In this document: piece after piece, positions 27,311 to 36,780 of the stretch
How the letters are laid out: each line of letters opens with the position of its first letter
Numbering within the stretch: position 1 is the first letter of the stretch
NCBI RefSeq assembly: GCF_900107685.1
Contig: NZ_FNRQ01000005.1
Span: 248,001-312,000 of the forward strand
Length of the DNA: 64,000 bases
From: Paraburkholderia sartisoli
GTDB taxonomy: Bacteria; Pseudomonadota; Gammaproteobacteria; Burkholderiales; Burkholderiaceae
Direction of reading: 5' to 3'
Program-made: the position numbers and the translations under genes
The notes under the pieces: model-generated
Database searches by the model: none
What the model saw: only the letters and a program-made list of their open reading frames with translations
What the model was told of the DNA's origin: nothing

Positions 27311-27997
27311 ATGAAACCCATCCGACTCGTCTGCGCCACCCGGCACTCGCGCGAGCAGTTCGCCACGGAGTCGGCCCTCGGGCGTTCGCTGTCGATCTAT
27401 AGACACGCAACCCCGCCCGAATTCCTGCTCTACGAGAAAAATTCATACGGCCTCTCGACCGTCTACAACTCCGCGATCGACCACGCTAAAGACAGCCCGG
27501 CAATCCTCGTCTTCATCCACGACGACATTTCGCTCGTCGACTTCTACTGGGTCGAGCGCATATACGAAGCCGCGGCAAAGTTCGACATCGCCGGCCTCGC
27601 GGGCAACACGCGTCGCGTGCCGTTCCAGCCGGCGTGGGCATTCGTCAACGCGCAGTTCCAGTGGGATGAGCGGCAGTACCTGAGCGGCGTCGTCGGCCAC
27701 GGCAAGGGCTTTCCTTGCGACAACATCAGTGTGTTCGGCCCCTCGGAACGCGAATGCAAGCTACTCGACGGACTGATGCTCATCGCGGATAGCGAACGCC
27801 TGCATGCCGCTGGCGTGCGTTTCGACGAGCAGTTCATGTTCCATTTCTACGACATGGACTTCTGCCGTCAGGCCGAGCTTAAGGGCCTGACGATGGGCAC
27901 GTATCCCATCAGCGTGGTCCACGAGAGTGGCGGTGCGTTCGGCACGCCGACCTGGCGCGAGGGTTACGAGCGCTATCTGCAGAAATACCAGAGCTAG
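27311..27997 (+). CDS. Glycosyltransferase-like protein (StrF/GT-A related)
   Basis: 228 aa from ATG 27311. Starts MKPIRLVCATRHSREQF and has LVFIHDDISLVDFYWVERI, where the HDDI motif replaces a classical DxD; LLDGLMLIADSERL and the closing FYDMDFCRQAELKG with HESGG follow. This pattern is found in StrF-domain, GT2-like proteins often encoded beside polysaccharide or glycoprotein genes. It lies 45 bp after the previous glycosyltransferase in the same direction. Donor and acceptor unknown. Confidence 0.72.
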   Translation: MKPIRLVCATRHSREQFATESALGRSLSIYRHATPPEFLLYEKNSYGLSTVYNSAIDHAKDSPAILVFIHDDISLVDFYWVERIYEAAAKFDIAGLAGNTRRVPFQPAWAFVNAQFQWDERQYLSGVVGHGKGFPCDNISVFGPSERECKLLDGLMLIADSERLHAAGVRFDEQFMFHFYDMDFCRQAELKGLTMGTYPISVVHESGGAFGTPTWREGYERYLQKYQS

Positions 27998-28080
27998 ACC
28001 AGCGACACGGACTGCGCTCGTCATGCGAGTGCCATGAGCGGGACGTGGCAGTGAATCGGGGAGAGAGTTCAAAAAACGCA

Positions 28081-30243
28081 ATGAAACAAGCGAGCGACGA
28101 AGAGCAGCGAGCGGGGGAGGGCGGAAACCGGGGGGCGCTGAACGTGCGCGTTCCTGCGGCGGGTCTCGCCGATGGATCTTCGCTTTTTTCCATCGGCGAC
28201 ACGCTGCAGGCGGCTTTCGCGCACCATCAGGCGGGACGCTTTACCGATGCCGCTGCCCACTATCAGCAGATTCTTTCCCGCGAGCCCGATCACGCGGACG
28301 CGGTGCATTTTGCTGGATTGCTTGTCTGCGATACGGGTGACATTGCTACTGGCGTCGAATGGATCAGGCGGTCGATCCAGCTGCATCCCAACGCGATCTA
28401 CTACAACAACCTCGGCAATGTGCTGATCCGCCGGGGCGAGCATCATGCGGCGATCGCCTCCTATCGTGAGGCGCTCGCGCTGAAGCCGGACTACGCCGAA
28501 GCCCACAACAATCTGGGCAATGCGCTGCGCGAGGCGGGCGAATACGCCGCCGCCGTCGACAGTTGCGCGAACGCGCTCGCACTCGCGCCCGAATACGTGG
28601 AAGCGTGGAACAACCTGGGCAACGCATTCAAGGATGACGGCAACGAAGACGCCGCGCTGAAGAGCTACACGAAGGCGCTCAGTCTTCGGCCGGACTACGC
28701 CGAAGCGTACAACAACCTTGGCAACGTCTACGAGAAGCAGAACCGGCTGGCCGAGGCGACGGCCTGCTATCGCAAGGCTCTCACACTGAAGCCGGACATC
28801 GCGACGATCCACAACAACCTGGGCAACGTACTGCGGGACCAGTGCGATCTCGATGCCGCGGTAGACAGCTTTCGTCGCGCGTTCGCGCTCGATCACGACC
28901 TGCACGCGGCGCGCAGCAATCTGCTGTTGCAGCTCAACTTCACGTTGCAGGTGCCGCTCGAGGCGCAGATCGACGAGGCTCGTCGTTTTGGCGAGCGACT
29001 GGCCGCGCACGCACGGCCGCTTACGCACCGTGTACCGGATGTGAGCGAGAAGGGGCGGCGTCTGAAAATCGGTTTTGTTTCCGGCGATCTGAGAGCCCAT
29101 CCAGTCGGATTCTTTCTCGAAAGCGTCGTCGTGCAACTCGATGCGGCGCGACTCGAACTGGTCGCCTACGCGACCGGGCGGGATGAAGATGCAGTAACGG
29201 CACGGCTCAAGCCGCATTTCAGCGCGTGGCATTCGCTCGCGAATCTGACGGACGAAGCCTGCGCACACAGGATCCACGCGGATGGCATTGACATTCTGAT
29301 CGATTTTTCAGGACATACGACCCGCAACAGGCTGCCGGTGTTTGCGTGGAAACCGGCGCCCATTCAGGTGAGCTGGCTGGGCTACTTCGCGACGACGGGT
29401 CTGGCGGCGATCGACTATGTGATCGGCGATCGGTACGTGTTACCGGAGAGCGAGGCGTCGCATTTCGTCGAGCGTCCATGGCGACTCCCGGACAGCTTTC
29501 TCTGCTACACGCCACCGCAGGAAGTCGCAGTCGGTCCGCTACCGATGGCTACGAATGGTGTTGTGACATTTGGCAGCTTCAACCATCTCGTGAAGATCAA
29601 CGACGACGTCGTCGCGCTGTGGGCCCGCGTGCTGCACGGGGTACCGGGCTCGCGGTTGCTGATGAAGACAAGGCAACTCGGCGATCCGTCCGTCCAGCAG
29701 GCTACCCGCGTGCGGTTTGCCGTGCACGGCATCGACCCCGAGCGGTTGAAGCTGGAAGGCCAGTCAACACATGCCGACTATCTGTCCGTATACAACAGCG
29801 TCGACATCGCGCTGAGCCCTTACCCCTATCCAGGCGGCACTACGACAGCAGAAGCGTTGTGGATGGGCGTGCCGGTGTTGTGCCGCCGCGGCAACCGCTT
29901 CCTTCCACATATCGTCGAAAGCATTTTGCACACTGCAGGCCTGCCCCAATGGATCGCCGCCGACGATGATGATTATGTCGCGAAAGCTGTCGTCTTTGCC
30001 GCCGGTCTCGATCATTTGAAGCGCTTGAGAGCCGGTTTGCGCCAGCAACTTCTCGCCTCGCCGTTCTGTGATGCGCCGCGCTTTGCGCGGAATCTCGAAG
30101 CGGCATTCCGCGGCATGTGGCAGCAGTACGTCGCCGATGTACAGGCGCATTCGCTCGCCGGAGCCGGCACGCCATCTGCCGTCAACCCACATCGAAATCC
30201 ACTTGAGAACGTCCCGAATCACGCGGGACGCATCGCCCCATGA
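28081..30243 (+). CDS. TPR-repeat O-GlcNAc-transferase-like glycosyltransferase (GT41), paralogue 1
   Basis: 720 aa from ATG 28081; a GTG at 28045 is also in frame. The N-terminal ~330 residues carry about eight TPRs with the OGT-type YNNLGN...ALxLxPDYAEAHNN pattern. The GT41 catalytic region begins at KIGFVSGDLRAHPVGFF, with the likely catalytic His in RAHP. It continues with DGIDILIDFSGHT, WKPAPIQVSWLGY, the FNHLVKINDD lysine (human OGT K842 equivalent) and [16 protein letters not shown]. Bacterial members O-glycosylate proteins on Ser/Thr in the cytoplasm. The stop overlaps the next start (ATGA). Confidence 0.9.
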   Translation: MKQASDEEQRAGEGGNRGALNVRVPAAGLADGSSLFSIGDTLQAAFAHHQAGRFTDAAAHYQQILSREPDHADAVHFAGLLVCDTGDIATGVEWIRRSIQLHPNAIYYNNLGNVLIRRGEHHAAIASYREALALKPDYAEAHNNLGNALREAGEYAAAVDSCANALALAPEYVEAWNNLGNAFKDDGNEDAALKSYTKALSLRPDYAEAYNNLGNVYEKQNRLAEATACYRKALTLKPDIATIHNNLGNVLRDQCDLDAAVDSFRRAFALDHDLHAARSNLLLQLNFTLQVPLEAQIDEARRFGERLAAHARPLTHRVPDVSEKGRRLKIGFVSGDLRAHPVGFFLESVVVQLDAARLELVAYATGRDEDAVTARLKPHFSAWHSLANLTDEACAHRIHADGIDILIDFSGHTTRNRLPVFAWKPAPIQVSWLGYFATTGLAAIDYVIGDRYVLPESEASHFVERPWRLPDSFLCYTPPQEVAVGPLPMATNGVVTFGSFNHLVKINDDVVALWARVLHGVPGSRLLMKTRQLGDPSVQQATRVRFAVHGIDPERLKLEGQSTHADYLSVYNSVDIALSPYPYPGGTTTAEALWMGVPVLCRRGNRFLPHIVESILHTAGLPQWIAADDDDYVAKAVVFAAGLDHLKRLRAGLRQQLLASPFCDAPRFARNLEAAFRGMWQQYVADVQAHSLAGAGTPSAVNPHRNPLENVPNHAGRIAP

Positions 30244-32090
30244 ACGACCCCGGTAACCAGGGCCTGTCCATGTCCGAAAACGCGCGCGTTTCCGGACAAC
30301 TCACGCCGACGCCGCAGACGCTCGAACTCACCCTGGCCGAAGCGCTCGCGCACTACGAGGCGGATCGTCTGGCCGAAGCGCAGACGCGCCTTCGTCGCGT
30401 GCTCGCAATCGATCCGGAGCACACCGATGCGATGCACCTGCTTGGCCTCGTCGCGAATCGTCAAGGGCAGTACGAGACGGCCACCGAGCTGATCATGGCG
30501 GCGATCACGCGCAAGCCGCAGGCGCTGTATTACTTCAACCTCGGCAACGTGATGCAGTCGAACAACCGGCCGGCTGCCGCCGCCGAGTGCTTCCGGCAGG
30601 CCATCGCGATGCAGCCGGATCACGTCGACGCGCACAACAACCTCGGTAACGCGTTGCGCGCGCTAAAAAAACACGAGGCGGCGATGCAGTCGTTCTGCAA
30701 CGCGATCAATCTGGCGCCGGAGCACGCGCAGGCATACAACAATCTCGCGAATACGCTGATGGAACTCGACGAACTCGACGCGGCCATCGAGGCGTATCGA
30801 AGCGCAATCGCGCTGCGTCCGGACTTCGCCGAGCCGCACAGCAACCTGCTGTTCGCGCTGAACTACCTCGCCAGCACGACGCCGCAACAATACCTGGACG
30901 AAGCGCTCCGGTTCGCAGCGCAAATCCGCACACGGGCGAAACCGTGGAAGGACTGGCTCGTCGACGACGTGCCGCGCACGGGTCGTCCACTGCGCGTCGG
31001 CATCGTATCGGGTGATCTGAAAAGGCATCCGGTGGGTTACTTCATCGAAAGCGTCGTAGCCGAACTCGATCCGACGCGGATCGAACTCATCGCGTATCCG
31101 ACGCGCACGCTCGAAGACGATCTGACCGCGCGCATCAAGCCGTGTTTCAGCGCGTGGACGAGCATTGCCGGCATGAGCGACGAAGCCGCCGCGCAGCACA
31201 TCCGCAACGATCGTATCGATGTGCTCCTCGATGGGGCCGGGCATACGATCTACAACCGCCTGCCGCTTTTCGCGTGGAAGCCCGCGCCGGTGCAGGTGAG
31301 CTGGCCTGGCTTTTTCGCGTGTACGGGTCTGGATACGATCGACTACGTGCTCGGCGATCGTCATGTCCTGCCCGTTGAAGAAGAATCGCATTTCATCGAA
31401 AAACCGTGGCGGCTGCCGGACAGCTATCTGTGCTTTACACCGCCACAGGACGACGCGCAGGTTAGCCCGCTGCCGATGCTGACCAACGACCACGTCACGT
31501 TCGGCTATTTCGGCCAGTTGGCGAAGATGACGGATCAGGTCGTCGCGTTGTGGGCGCGTCTGCTGCATGCGGTGCCGAACGCGAAACTGTTTTTGAAGGC
31601 GGAGCAACTCGATACGGCTCATGTTCGTGAAACCACGTTGCGTCGCTTCGCAGCACATCGTATTGACGCGTCGCGTCTGATTCTCGAAGGCCGCTCGCCG
31701 CGCGCGGAGTATCTGGCCGCATACAACCGCGTCGATATCGCGCTGAGTCCGTTTCCGTATCCCGGCGGCACGACGACAGCCGAAGCGCTGTGGATGGGCG
31801 TGCCCGTGCTGTGCCGTCGCGGCGACCGTTTCCTGTCGCATATCTGTGAAAGCTTCCTGCATTCGGCCGGCCTCGACACATGGATCGCCACCGACGACGA
31901 AGACTATCTCGCCCGCGCGATTGCATTTGCCGCTGACCGCGCGGGCCTCGCCGCGCTGCGCGCCGGCCTGCGCGAGCAGGTGGTCGCGTCGCCACTATGC
32001 GATGCGCCACGCTTTGCCCGGAATCTCGAAGCCGCCTTGCATGACATGTGGGCGCAACACGTTACCGCTGTCCAGGAGGTCGCAGAATGA
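30240..32090 (+). CDS. TPR-repeat O-GlcNAc-transferase-like glycosyltransferase (GT41), paralogue 2 (short)
   Basis: 616 aa, the shortest of the four paralogues, with about five or six TPRs. Catalytic landmarks: [46 protein letters not shown] (P for L in the otherwise constant WLG), [10 protein letters not shown] with the conserved Lys, and [16 protein letters not shown]. The reduced TPR spiral should change acceptor choice compared with paralogues 3 and 4. The start overlaps the stop of paralogue 1 and its stop overlaps the SDR start, so translation is coupled. Confidence 0.9.
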   Translation: MNDPGNQGLSMSENARVSGQLTPTPQTLELTLAEALAHYEADRLAEAQTRLRRVLAIDPEHTDAMHLLGLVANRQGQYETATELIMAAITRKPQALYYFNLGNVMQSNNRPAAAAECFRQAIAMQPDHVDAHNNLGNALRALKKHEAAMQSFCNAINLAPEHAQAYNNLANTLMELDELDAAIEAYRSAIALRPDFAEPHSNLLFALNYLASTTPQQYLDEALRFAAQIRTRAKPWKDWLVDDVPRTGRPLRVGIVSGDLKRHPVGYFIESVVAELDPTRIELIAYPTRTLEDDLTARIKPCFSAWTSIAGMSDEAAAQHIRNDRIDVLLDGAGHTIYNRLPLFAWKPAPVQVSWPGFFACTGLDTIDYVLGDRHVLPVEEESHFIEKPWRLPDSYLCFTPPQDDAQVSPLPMLTNDHVTFGYFGQLAKMTDQVVALWARLLHAVPNAKLFLKAEQLDTAHVRETTLRRFAAHRIDASRLILEGRSPRAEYLAAYNRVDIALSPFPYPGGTTTAEALWMGVPVLCRRGDRFLSHICESFLHSAGLDTWIATDDEDYLARAIAFAADRAGLAALRAGLREQVVASPLCDAPRFARNLEAALHDMWAQHVTAVQEVAE

Positions 32091-33028
32091 ACAACCAGTC
32101 CGCCCTGATTACCGGCGGCGCCGGCTTCGTGGGCTCGCATCTGTGCGATCGCCTTGTCGCATCGGGGTACGACGTGATGTGCGTCGACAACTTTCACACG
32201 GGCAGCAAGCAGAACATCCAGCATCTGATCGGCCGCGTGAACTTCGAGTTGATCCGTCACGACGTGTGGCTGCCGCTCTACGTGGAAGCGGACCGCGTTT
32301 TCAACATGGCGTGTCCCGCGAGCCCGGTGCATTACCAGAGCGATCCGGTCTCGACCGTGAAGACGGCCGTGCTCGGCGCGATCAACATGCTCGGTCTCGC
32401 GAAGCGCTGCGGCGCGCGCATCCTGCAGGCATCCACGAGCGAAGTCTACGGCGACGCGCAGCAGCATCCGCAGCAGGAAAGCTACTGGGGCAACGTGAAC
32501 CCGACCGGCCCGCGCGCCTGTTACGACGAAGGCAAGCGCTGCGCCGAAACGCTCTTTTTCGATTACCACCGCCAGCACGGCGTGGATATTCGCGTCGTGC
32601 GGATCTTCAACACGTACGGCCCGCGGATGCGCCCGGATGACGGCCGCGTCGTGTCGAACTTCATCATGCAGGCGTTGCGCGGTGACCCGATCACGCTATA
32701 CGGCGACGGCAGCCAGACGCGCTCGTTCTGCTATGTCGACGACCTCGTCGAAGGTCTGCTGCGGATGATGGACCAGAACGACGAAACCGGCCCGGTCAAC
32801 ATCGGCAATCCGTTTGAAATCACGATCCGCGATCTCGCGGAAACGGTGCTGCGGCTGACGGGTTCGAAGAGTCGCGTCGAGTATCGTCCGCTGCCGAAGG
32901 ATGATCCCATCCAACGCAGGCCCGATATCACGAAGGCACGCCAGCATCTCGACTGGCAGCCTGGCGTCGGCCTTGAAGACGGTCTGAAAGAGACCATCGC
33001 GTACTTCAAACACCTGGTGAAATCATGA
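32087..33028 (+). CDS. UDP-glucuronic acid decarboxylase-like SDR (nucleotide-sugar epimerase family)
   Basis: 313 aa from ATG 32087, preceded by CAGGAGG and overlapping the previous stop. NAD-binding [10 protein letters not shown] (residues 10-19), catalytic Tyr146/Lys150 in [10 protein letters not shown] and TSEVYGD. The YDEGKR form, with [10 protein letters not shown] and DGRVVSNF, matches UDP-xylose synthase/UXS enzymes. Makes a nucleotide sugar, possibly UDP-xylose or a 4-keto intermediate, for the surrounding transferases. An in-frame upstream extension to 32048 lies inside paralogue 2. Confidence 0.88.
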   Translation: MNNQSALITGGAGFVGSHLCDRLVASGYDVMCVDNFHTGSKQNIQHLIGRVNFELIRHDVWLPLYVEADRVFNMACPASPVHYQSDPVSTVKTAVLGAINMLGLAKRCGARILQASTSEVYGDAQQHPQQESYWGNVNPTGPRACYDEGKRCAETLFFDYHRQHGVDIRVVRIFNTYGPRMRPDDGRVVSNFIMQALRGDPITLYGDGSQTRSFCYVDDLVEGLLRMMDQNDETGPVNIGNPFEITIRDLAETVLRLTGSKSRVEYRPLPKDDPIQRRPDITKARQHLDWQPGVGLEDGLKETIAYFKHLVKS

Positions 33029-34239
33029 GTCTTGATCTTGTGGGGACGACCTGTCCCGTTTGCGCCCACTCGGTCGCGGCGCGCTTCTTTCCGGCAGGCG
33101 AACAGACGCTCGCGACGCTCGCGTGGCCCGCATCGGCCGAAGCCGCGCGCGCGCTGCCGCGTCACGCGCAGGATTTCGTGCAGTGCCCGTCGTGCTCGCA
33201 TGTGTGGAACCACAAGTTCCGTTACGACGCGATTCCCTACGAAAGCAACCCGAACCGCATGTTCAACAGCGGCGGCATCTGGAAAGGCCACCTTGCCGAT
33301 ACGCGCGACGTGCTGCTGGATCATTTGCCCGCGGCGCCGCTCGTCGTCGAGATTGGCTGCGGTGAAGGTCACTTCGTGCGCGGCCTCGCGCAGGCGCGCG
33401 AAGCGGGCCGCTTTATCGGCTTCGATCCGAACGCGAGCCCGGAGACGGGCAAGGGCGTCGAGTTTCATGCGCGTCTGTTCGATCCGCTTGTCGATATGAA
33501 TGCATTCGCGCCGGACGCGGTTGTGATCCGCCACGTCCTGGAACATCTCACCGAACCCGCGAAGCTGATCGAGCAGTTCGCGTGGGGCGCCGCGATGCAA
33601 GGTGAAAAGGGCAAGGATTGCTGGCTGTTCGCCGAAGTGCCGTGTATCGACCGCGTCTTTGAAACGAACCGTCTGGCCGATTTCTTCTACGAACACGTGT
33701 CGCACTTCACGACGGAATCGTTCCGTGCGCTGATGTCGCGCGCGGGTGAGGTCGTCGCGCTCGAACACGGCTACGACGGCGAAGTGGTCTATGCACTCGT
33801 GAAGCTCGGCGTGCCGGCGCATGTGCGCGAGCGTGCCGAAGCAGCGACGCGTTTTGCCGCGCGCACGGTCGAGAGCCGCGAGACGATCGCGCAGCAACTC
33901 TCGGGTCTCGCGGCGTCGGGCAAGCGTGTGGCGATCTGGGGCGGCACGGGCAAGGCGGCGGCCTTCATTCATCAGTTCGGCGCGGATGCAAAGCGCTTTC
34001 CACTGGTGGTGGACTCCGATCCGCACAAAGCCGGCACTTACGTGCCCGGCACCGGCCAGAAGATCGAATTCCGCGACGTGCTGAAGGCATCCGGCGTCGA
34101 CGTCATCGTGATTCCGACGCAATGGCGCGCGCGCGACATCATCGCGGAAATGTCCCGCGAAGGCATCGCGGCGCAAAGCGTGATGATCGAGCACAACGGC
34201 GCGCTGGTGGATTTCGGCGCCGAATCGCATCCGTATTGA
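33025..34239 (+). CDS. Zinc-motif SAM-dependent sugar C-methyltransferase-like protein
   Basis: 404 aa. N-terminal zinc site Cys10/Cys13 (CPVC) and Cys54/Cys57 (CPSC), SAM-binding [11 protein letters not shown] (about 107-117), RHVLEHL, and a C-terminal Rossmann-like domain with [28 protein letters not shown] and IVIPTQWRA. This three-part layout is that of the TylCIII/NovU family of dTDP-sugar C-methyltransferases. It suggests the glycan carries a C-methyl-branched sugar (inference). Start overlaps the SDR stop by ATGA. Confidence 0.85.
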   Translation: MSLDLVGTTCPVCAHSVAARFFPAGEQTLATLAWPASAEAARALPRHAQDFVQCPSCSHVWNHKFRYDAIPYESNPNRMFNSGGIWKGHLADTRDVLLDHLPAAPLVVEIGCGEGHFVRGLAQAREAGRFIGFDPNASPETGKGVEFHARLFDPLVDMNAFAPDAVVIRHVLEHLTEPAKLIEQFAWGAAMQGEKGKDCWLFAEVPCIDRVFETNRLADFFYEHVSHFTTESFRALMSRAGEVVALEHGYDGEVVYALVKLGVPAHVRERAEAATRFAARTVESRETIAQQLSGLAASGKRVAIWGGTGKAAAFIHQFGADAKRFPLVVDSDPHKAGTYVPGTGQKIEFRDVLKASGVDVIVIPTQWRARDIIAEMSREGIAAQSVMIEHNGALVDFGAESHPY

Positions 34240-34293
34240 TTGAACCGGGCGGCGCGCGATGCGTCGCCCCTGCTGACGCACGAGTCCAGACCC

Positions 34294-36780
34294 ATGCAGA
34301 ACAACTCCCAATTTCTTGCGAACGCGCTGGCGCATCATCAGGCGGGCCGGCTCGCCGAAGCGCGGGCGCTGTACGGACAGATCCTGCAAACCGAGCCGGG
34401 CAATCCGGATGCGCTGCATTTTCTGGGGCTGCTCGCGTGTCAGCTGGGCCAGCACGATGCGGGTCTTGGGCTGATGGAAAAGTCGATCGCGGCGCATCCG
34501 AACGCGATCTACTACAACAACATCGGCAACATGCTGGGGCAGAAGGGCCGCCTTGAGGACGCAATCGAAGCCTATCGTCGCGCGGTCGCGCTCAAGCCGG
34601 ACTACCCCGAGGCGCACAACAACCTCGGCAACGCGCTGCGCGAGGCGAAGCAGCCCGAGGCGGCGATAGAGAGCTGCGCACGGGCTATTGCGCAGCGTCC
34701 GGGCTACGCGGAAGCGCACAACAATCTCGGCAACGCGCAGCAGGATGTGGGTGAACTGGTGGCGGCCGCCGCGAGCTACCGCGAGGCGATCCGCCTGAGC
34801 CCGCACTATGCAGAAGCACACAACAACCTCGGCAACGTGCTGCGCGCGCAGGGCAAGGTGGATGAGGCGATCGCCAGTTTTCGCGCGGCCGTGGCACTTA
34901 AACCCGATCTTCGGATTGCGCATCACAGTCTCGGTCTGTTATTGAAAGCGCGCGGTGAACTGGAGGCTGCGATCAGGAGCTTGCGTCACGCGCTCGACCC
35001 AGCCGATGCAAACGCGCACAACAGCATCGGCGCGGTGTTGCGCGACATCGGCGATCTGGACGACGCCCTCGCGCATTTCGACACCGCGATCGCGCTGCGG
35101 CCGGACTTTGCCGAAGCGCACTGCAACCGTGGCAGCGTGCTGCGGCGACAGGGCCGGTTCGAGGAATCGGTGGCGAGCTGCATCCGGGCGATCGAACTCG
35201 CGCCGACGCTCGCCGAGGCGTACAACAGCCTCGGCATCGCGTACTACGGTCTCGACCGGCTGGAAGCGGCGACGCTAAGCCACCAGCACGCCATCGAACT
35301 CGACCCGAACAATGCGGACGCGTATCACAATCTCGGCGTTGTTCTCCTGAAGCACGACAAGCCGTATGAGGCGCTGGAAAGCTGCCACAAGGCGCTCGAG
35401 CTCGCCGACGTCTCCGCGCCGATGTACATCAGTCTCGGCGATATCCTGCGTGCGCTTGGCGATCTCGACGGCGCCATCGACGCGTACCTGAAGGCGTTGC
35501 CGCTCGATCCCGATCCGGTGCAGACATACAACCGCCTGCTATTCAGTCTGGCGGGTTCCGCGAAGTTCGATACCGACGCGTATCTGATACATGCGCGCCG
35601 CTTCGGCGAATTGATGTCGATGGGCGTGAAGCCGTATGCACACGCACCGTCGCATGACGGCTCGCGTCTGCGTGTCGGTATCGTGTCAGGCGATCTGCGC
35701 GCGCACCCGGCGGGCATTTTCCTGGAGAGCGTGTTCCGGTATGTGAACCCGGCGCACGTGGAGCTGGTCGCCTACGCGACCTATACGCTCGAAGACGACG
35801 TCACCGCGCGCCTCAAGCCGCACTTCAGCACGTGGCGCATGCTCGACGGGTTGAAGACCGAAGAAGCGGCACGCGTGATCCGCGACGATAACATCGACGT
35901 GCTGGTCGACCTGTCGGGTCACACGGCGTACACGGGTCTGCCGATTTTTGCGTGGAAGCCGGCGCCGGTTCAGGTCAGCTACCTCGGCTTTTTTGCGTCG
36001 ACGGGCAGCGAGTCGATCGATTACTTTGTTGGCGACCGCTACGTGCTGCCGCCGGGCGAAGAGGCACAATTCGTCGAAAAGCCGTGGCGCCTGCCGGACA
36101 GCTATCTGTGCTTCACGCCGCCTGTCGATGACGTGAAGGTCGGTCCGCTGCCCATGCTGGCAAACGGCGGCGCGGTCACGTTCGGCTGCTTCGGCAAACT
36201 GATGAAGATCAGCGACGACGTCGTCGCGCTATGGTCGCGTCTGCTGCATGCCGTGCCAGGTTCGCGGTTGTTCCTGAAGTCGCATGGTCTGGACACGAAG
36301 GGTGCGCAACTGACCACGCACAAGCGGTTCGCGGCACACGGTATCGACAGTTCACGGCTGATTCTTGAAGGCGCGTCGCTTCGTCCCGAGTATCTCGCGA
36401 CGTATAACCGCGTCGACATTGTGCTGAGTCCGTTTCCATATCCGGGGGGCACGACGACGGCGGAAGGTTTGTGGATGGGCGTGCCGGTGCTGTGCATGAA
36501 GGGCGACCGCTTCCTCACGCACATCTGCGAAAGCCTGCTGCAGACCGCGAACCTTGCTGACTGGATTGCCGTCGATGAGGAAGACTATCTCGCCAAAGCC
36601 ATCGCGTTCGCATCCGATCCGACGAAGCTGGCCGCCCTGCGCGCGGGTCTTCGCGAGCATGTGCTGGCGTCGCCGCTGTGCGATGCGCCGCGTTTCGCGA
36701 AGAATCTTGAGGACGCGTTTCATGGAATGTGGGCGCGATATGTCGAAAGCGTGGAAAGCGTGACACATGATGCAGATTGA
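34294..36780 (+). CDS. TPR-repeat O-GlcNAc-transferase-like glycosyltransferase (GT41), paralogue 3
   Basis: 828 aa from ATG 34294 (MQNNSQFLANALAHHQ); an upstream TTG at 34240 is less likely. About twelve TPRs, then the GT41 region: [56 protein letters not shown] with the conserved Lys, and [16 protein letters not shown]. The seventh TPR is shortened around HALDPADANAHN, a feature shared only with paralogue 4. Its 3' end overlaps the next gene by 14 bp. Confidence 0.9.
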   Translation: MQNNSQFLANALAHHQAGRLAEARALYGQILQTEPGNPDALHFLGLLACQLGQHDAGLGLMEKSIAAHPNAIYYNNIGNMLGQKGRLEDAIEAYRRAVALKPDYPEAHNNLGNALREAKQPEAAIESCARAIAQRPGYAEAHNNLGNAQQDVGELVAAAASYREAIRLSPHYAEAHNNLGNVLRAQGKVDEAIASFRAAVALKPDLRIAHHSLGLLLKARGELEAAIRSLRHALDPADANAHNSIGAVLRDIGDLDDALAHFDTAIALRPDFAEAHCNRGSVLRRQGRFEESVASCIRAIELAPTLAEAYNSLGIAYYGLDRLEAATLSHQHAIELDPNNADAYHNLGVVLLKHDKPYEALESCHKALELADVSAPMYISLGDILRALGDLDGAIDAYLKALPLDPDPVQTYNRLLFSLAGSAKFDTDAYLIHARRFGELMSMGVKPYAHAPSHDGSRLRVGIVSGDLRAHPAGIFLESVFRYVNPAHVELVAYATYTLEDDVTARLKPHFSTWRMLDGLKTEEAARVIRDDNIDVLVDLSGHTAYTGLPIFAWKPAPVQVSYLGFFASTGSESIDYFVGDRYVLPPGEEAQFVEKPWRLPDSYLCFTPPVDDVKVGPLPMLANGGAVTFGCFGKLMKISDDVVALWSRLLHAVPGSRLFLKSHGLDTKGAQLTTHKRFAAHGIDSSRLILEGASLRPEYLATYNRVDIVLSPFPYPGGTTTAEGLWMGVPVLCMKGDRFLTHICESLLQTANLADWIAVDEEDYLAKAIAFASDPTKLAALRAGLREHVLASPLCDAPRFAKNLEDAFHGMWARYVESVESVTHDAD

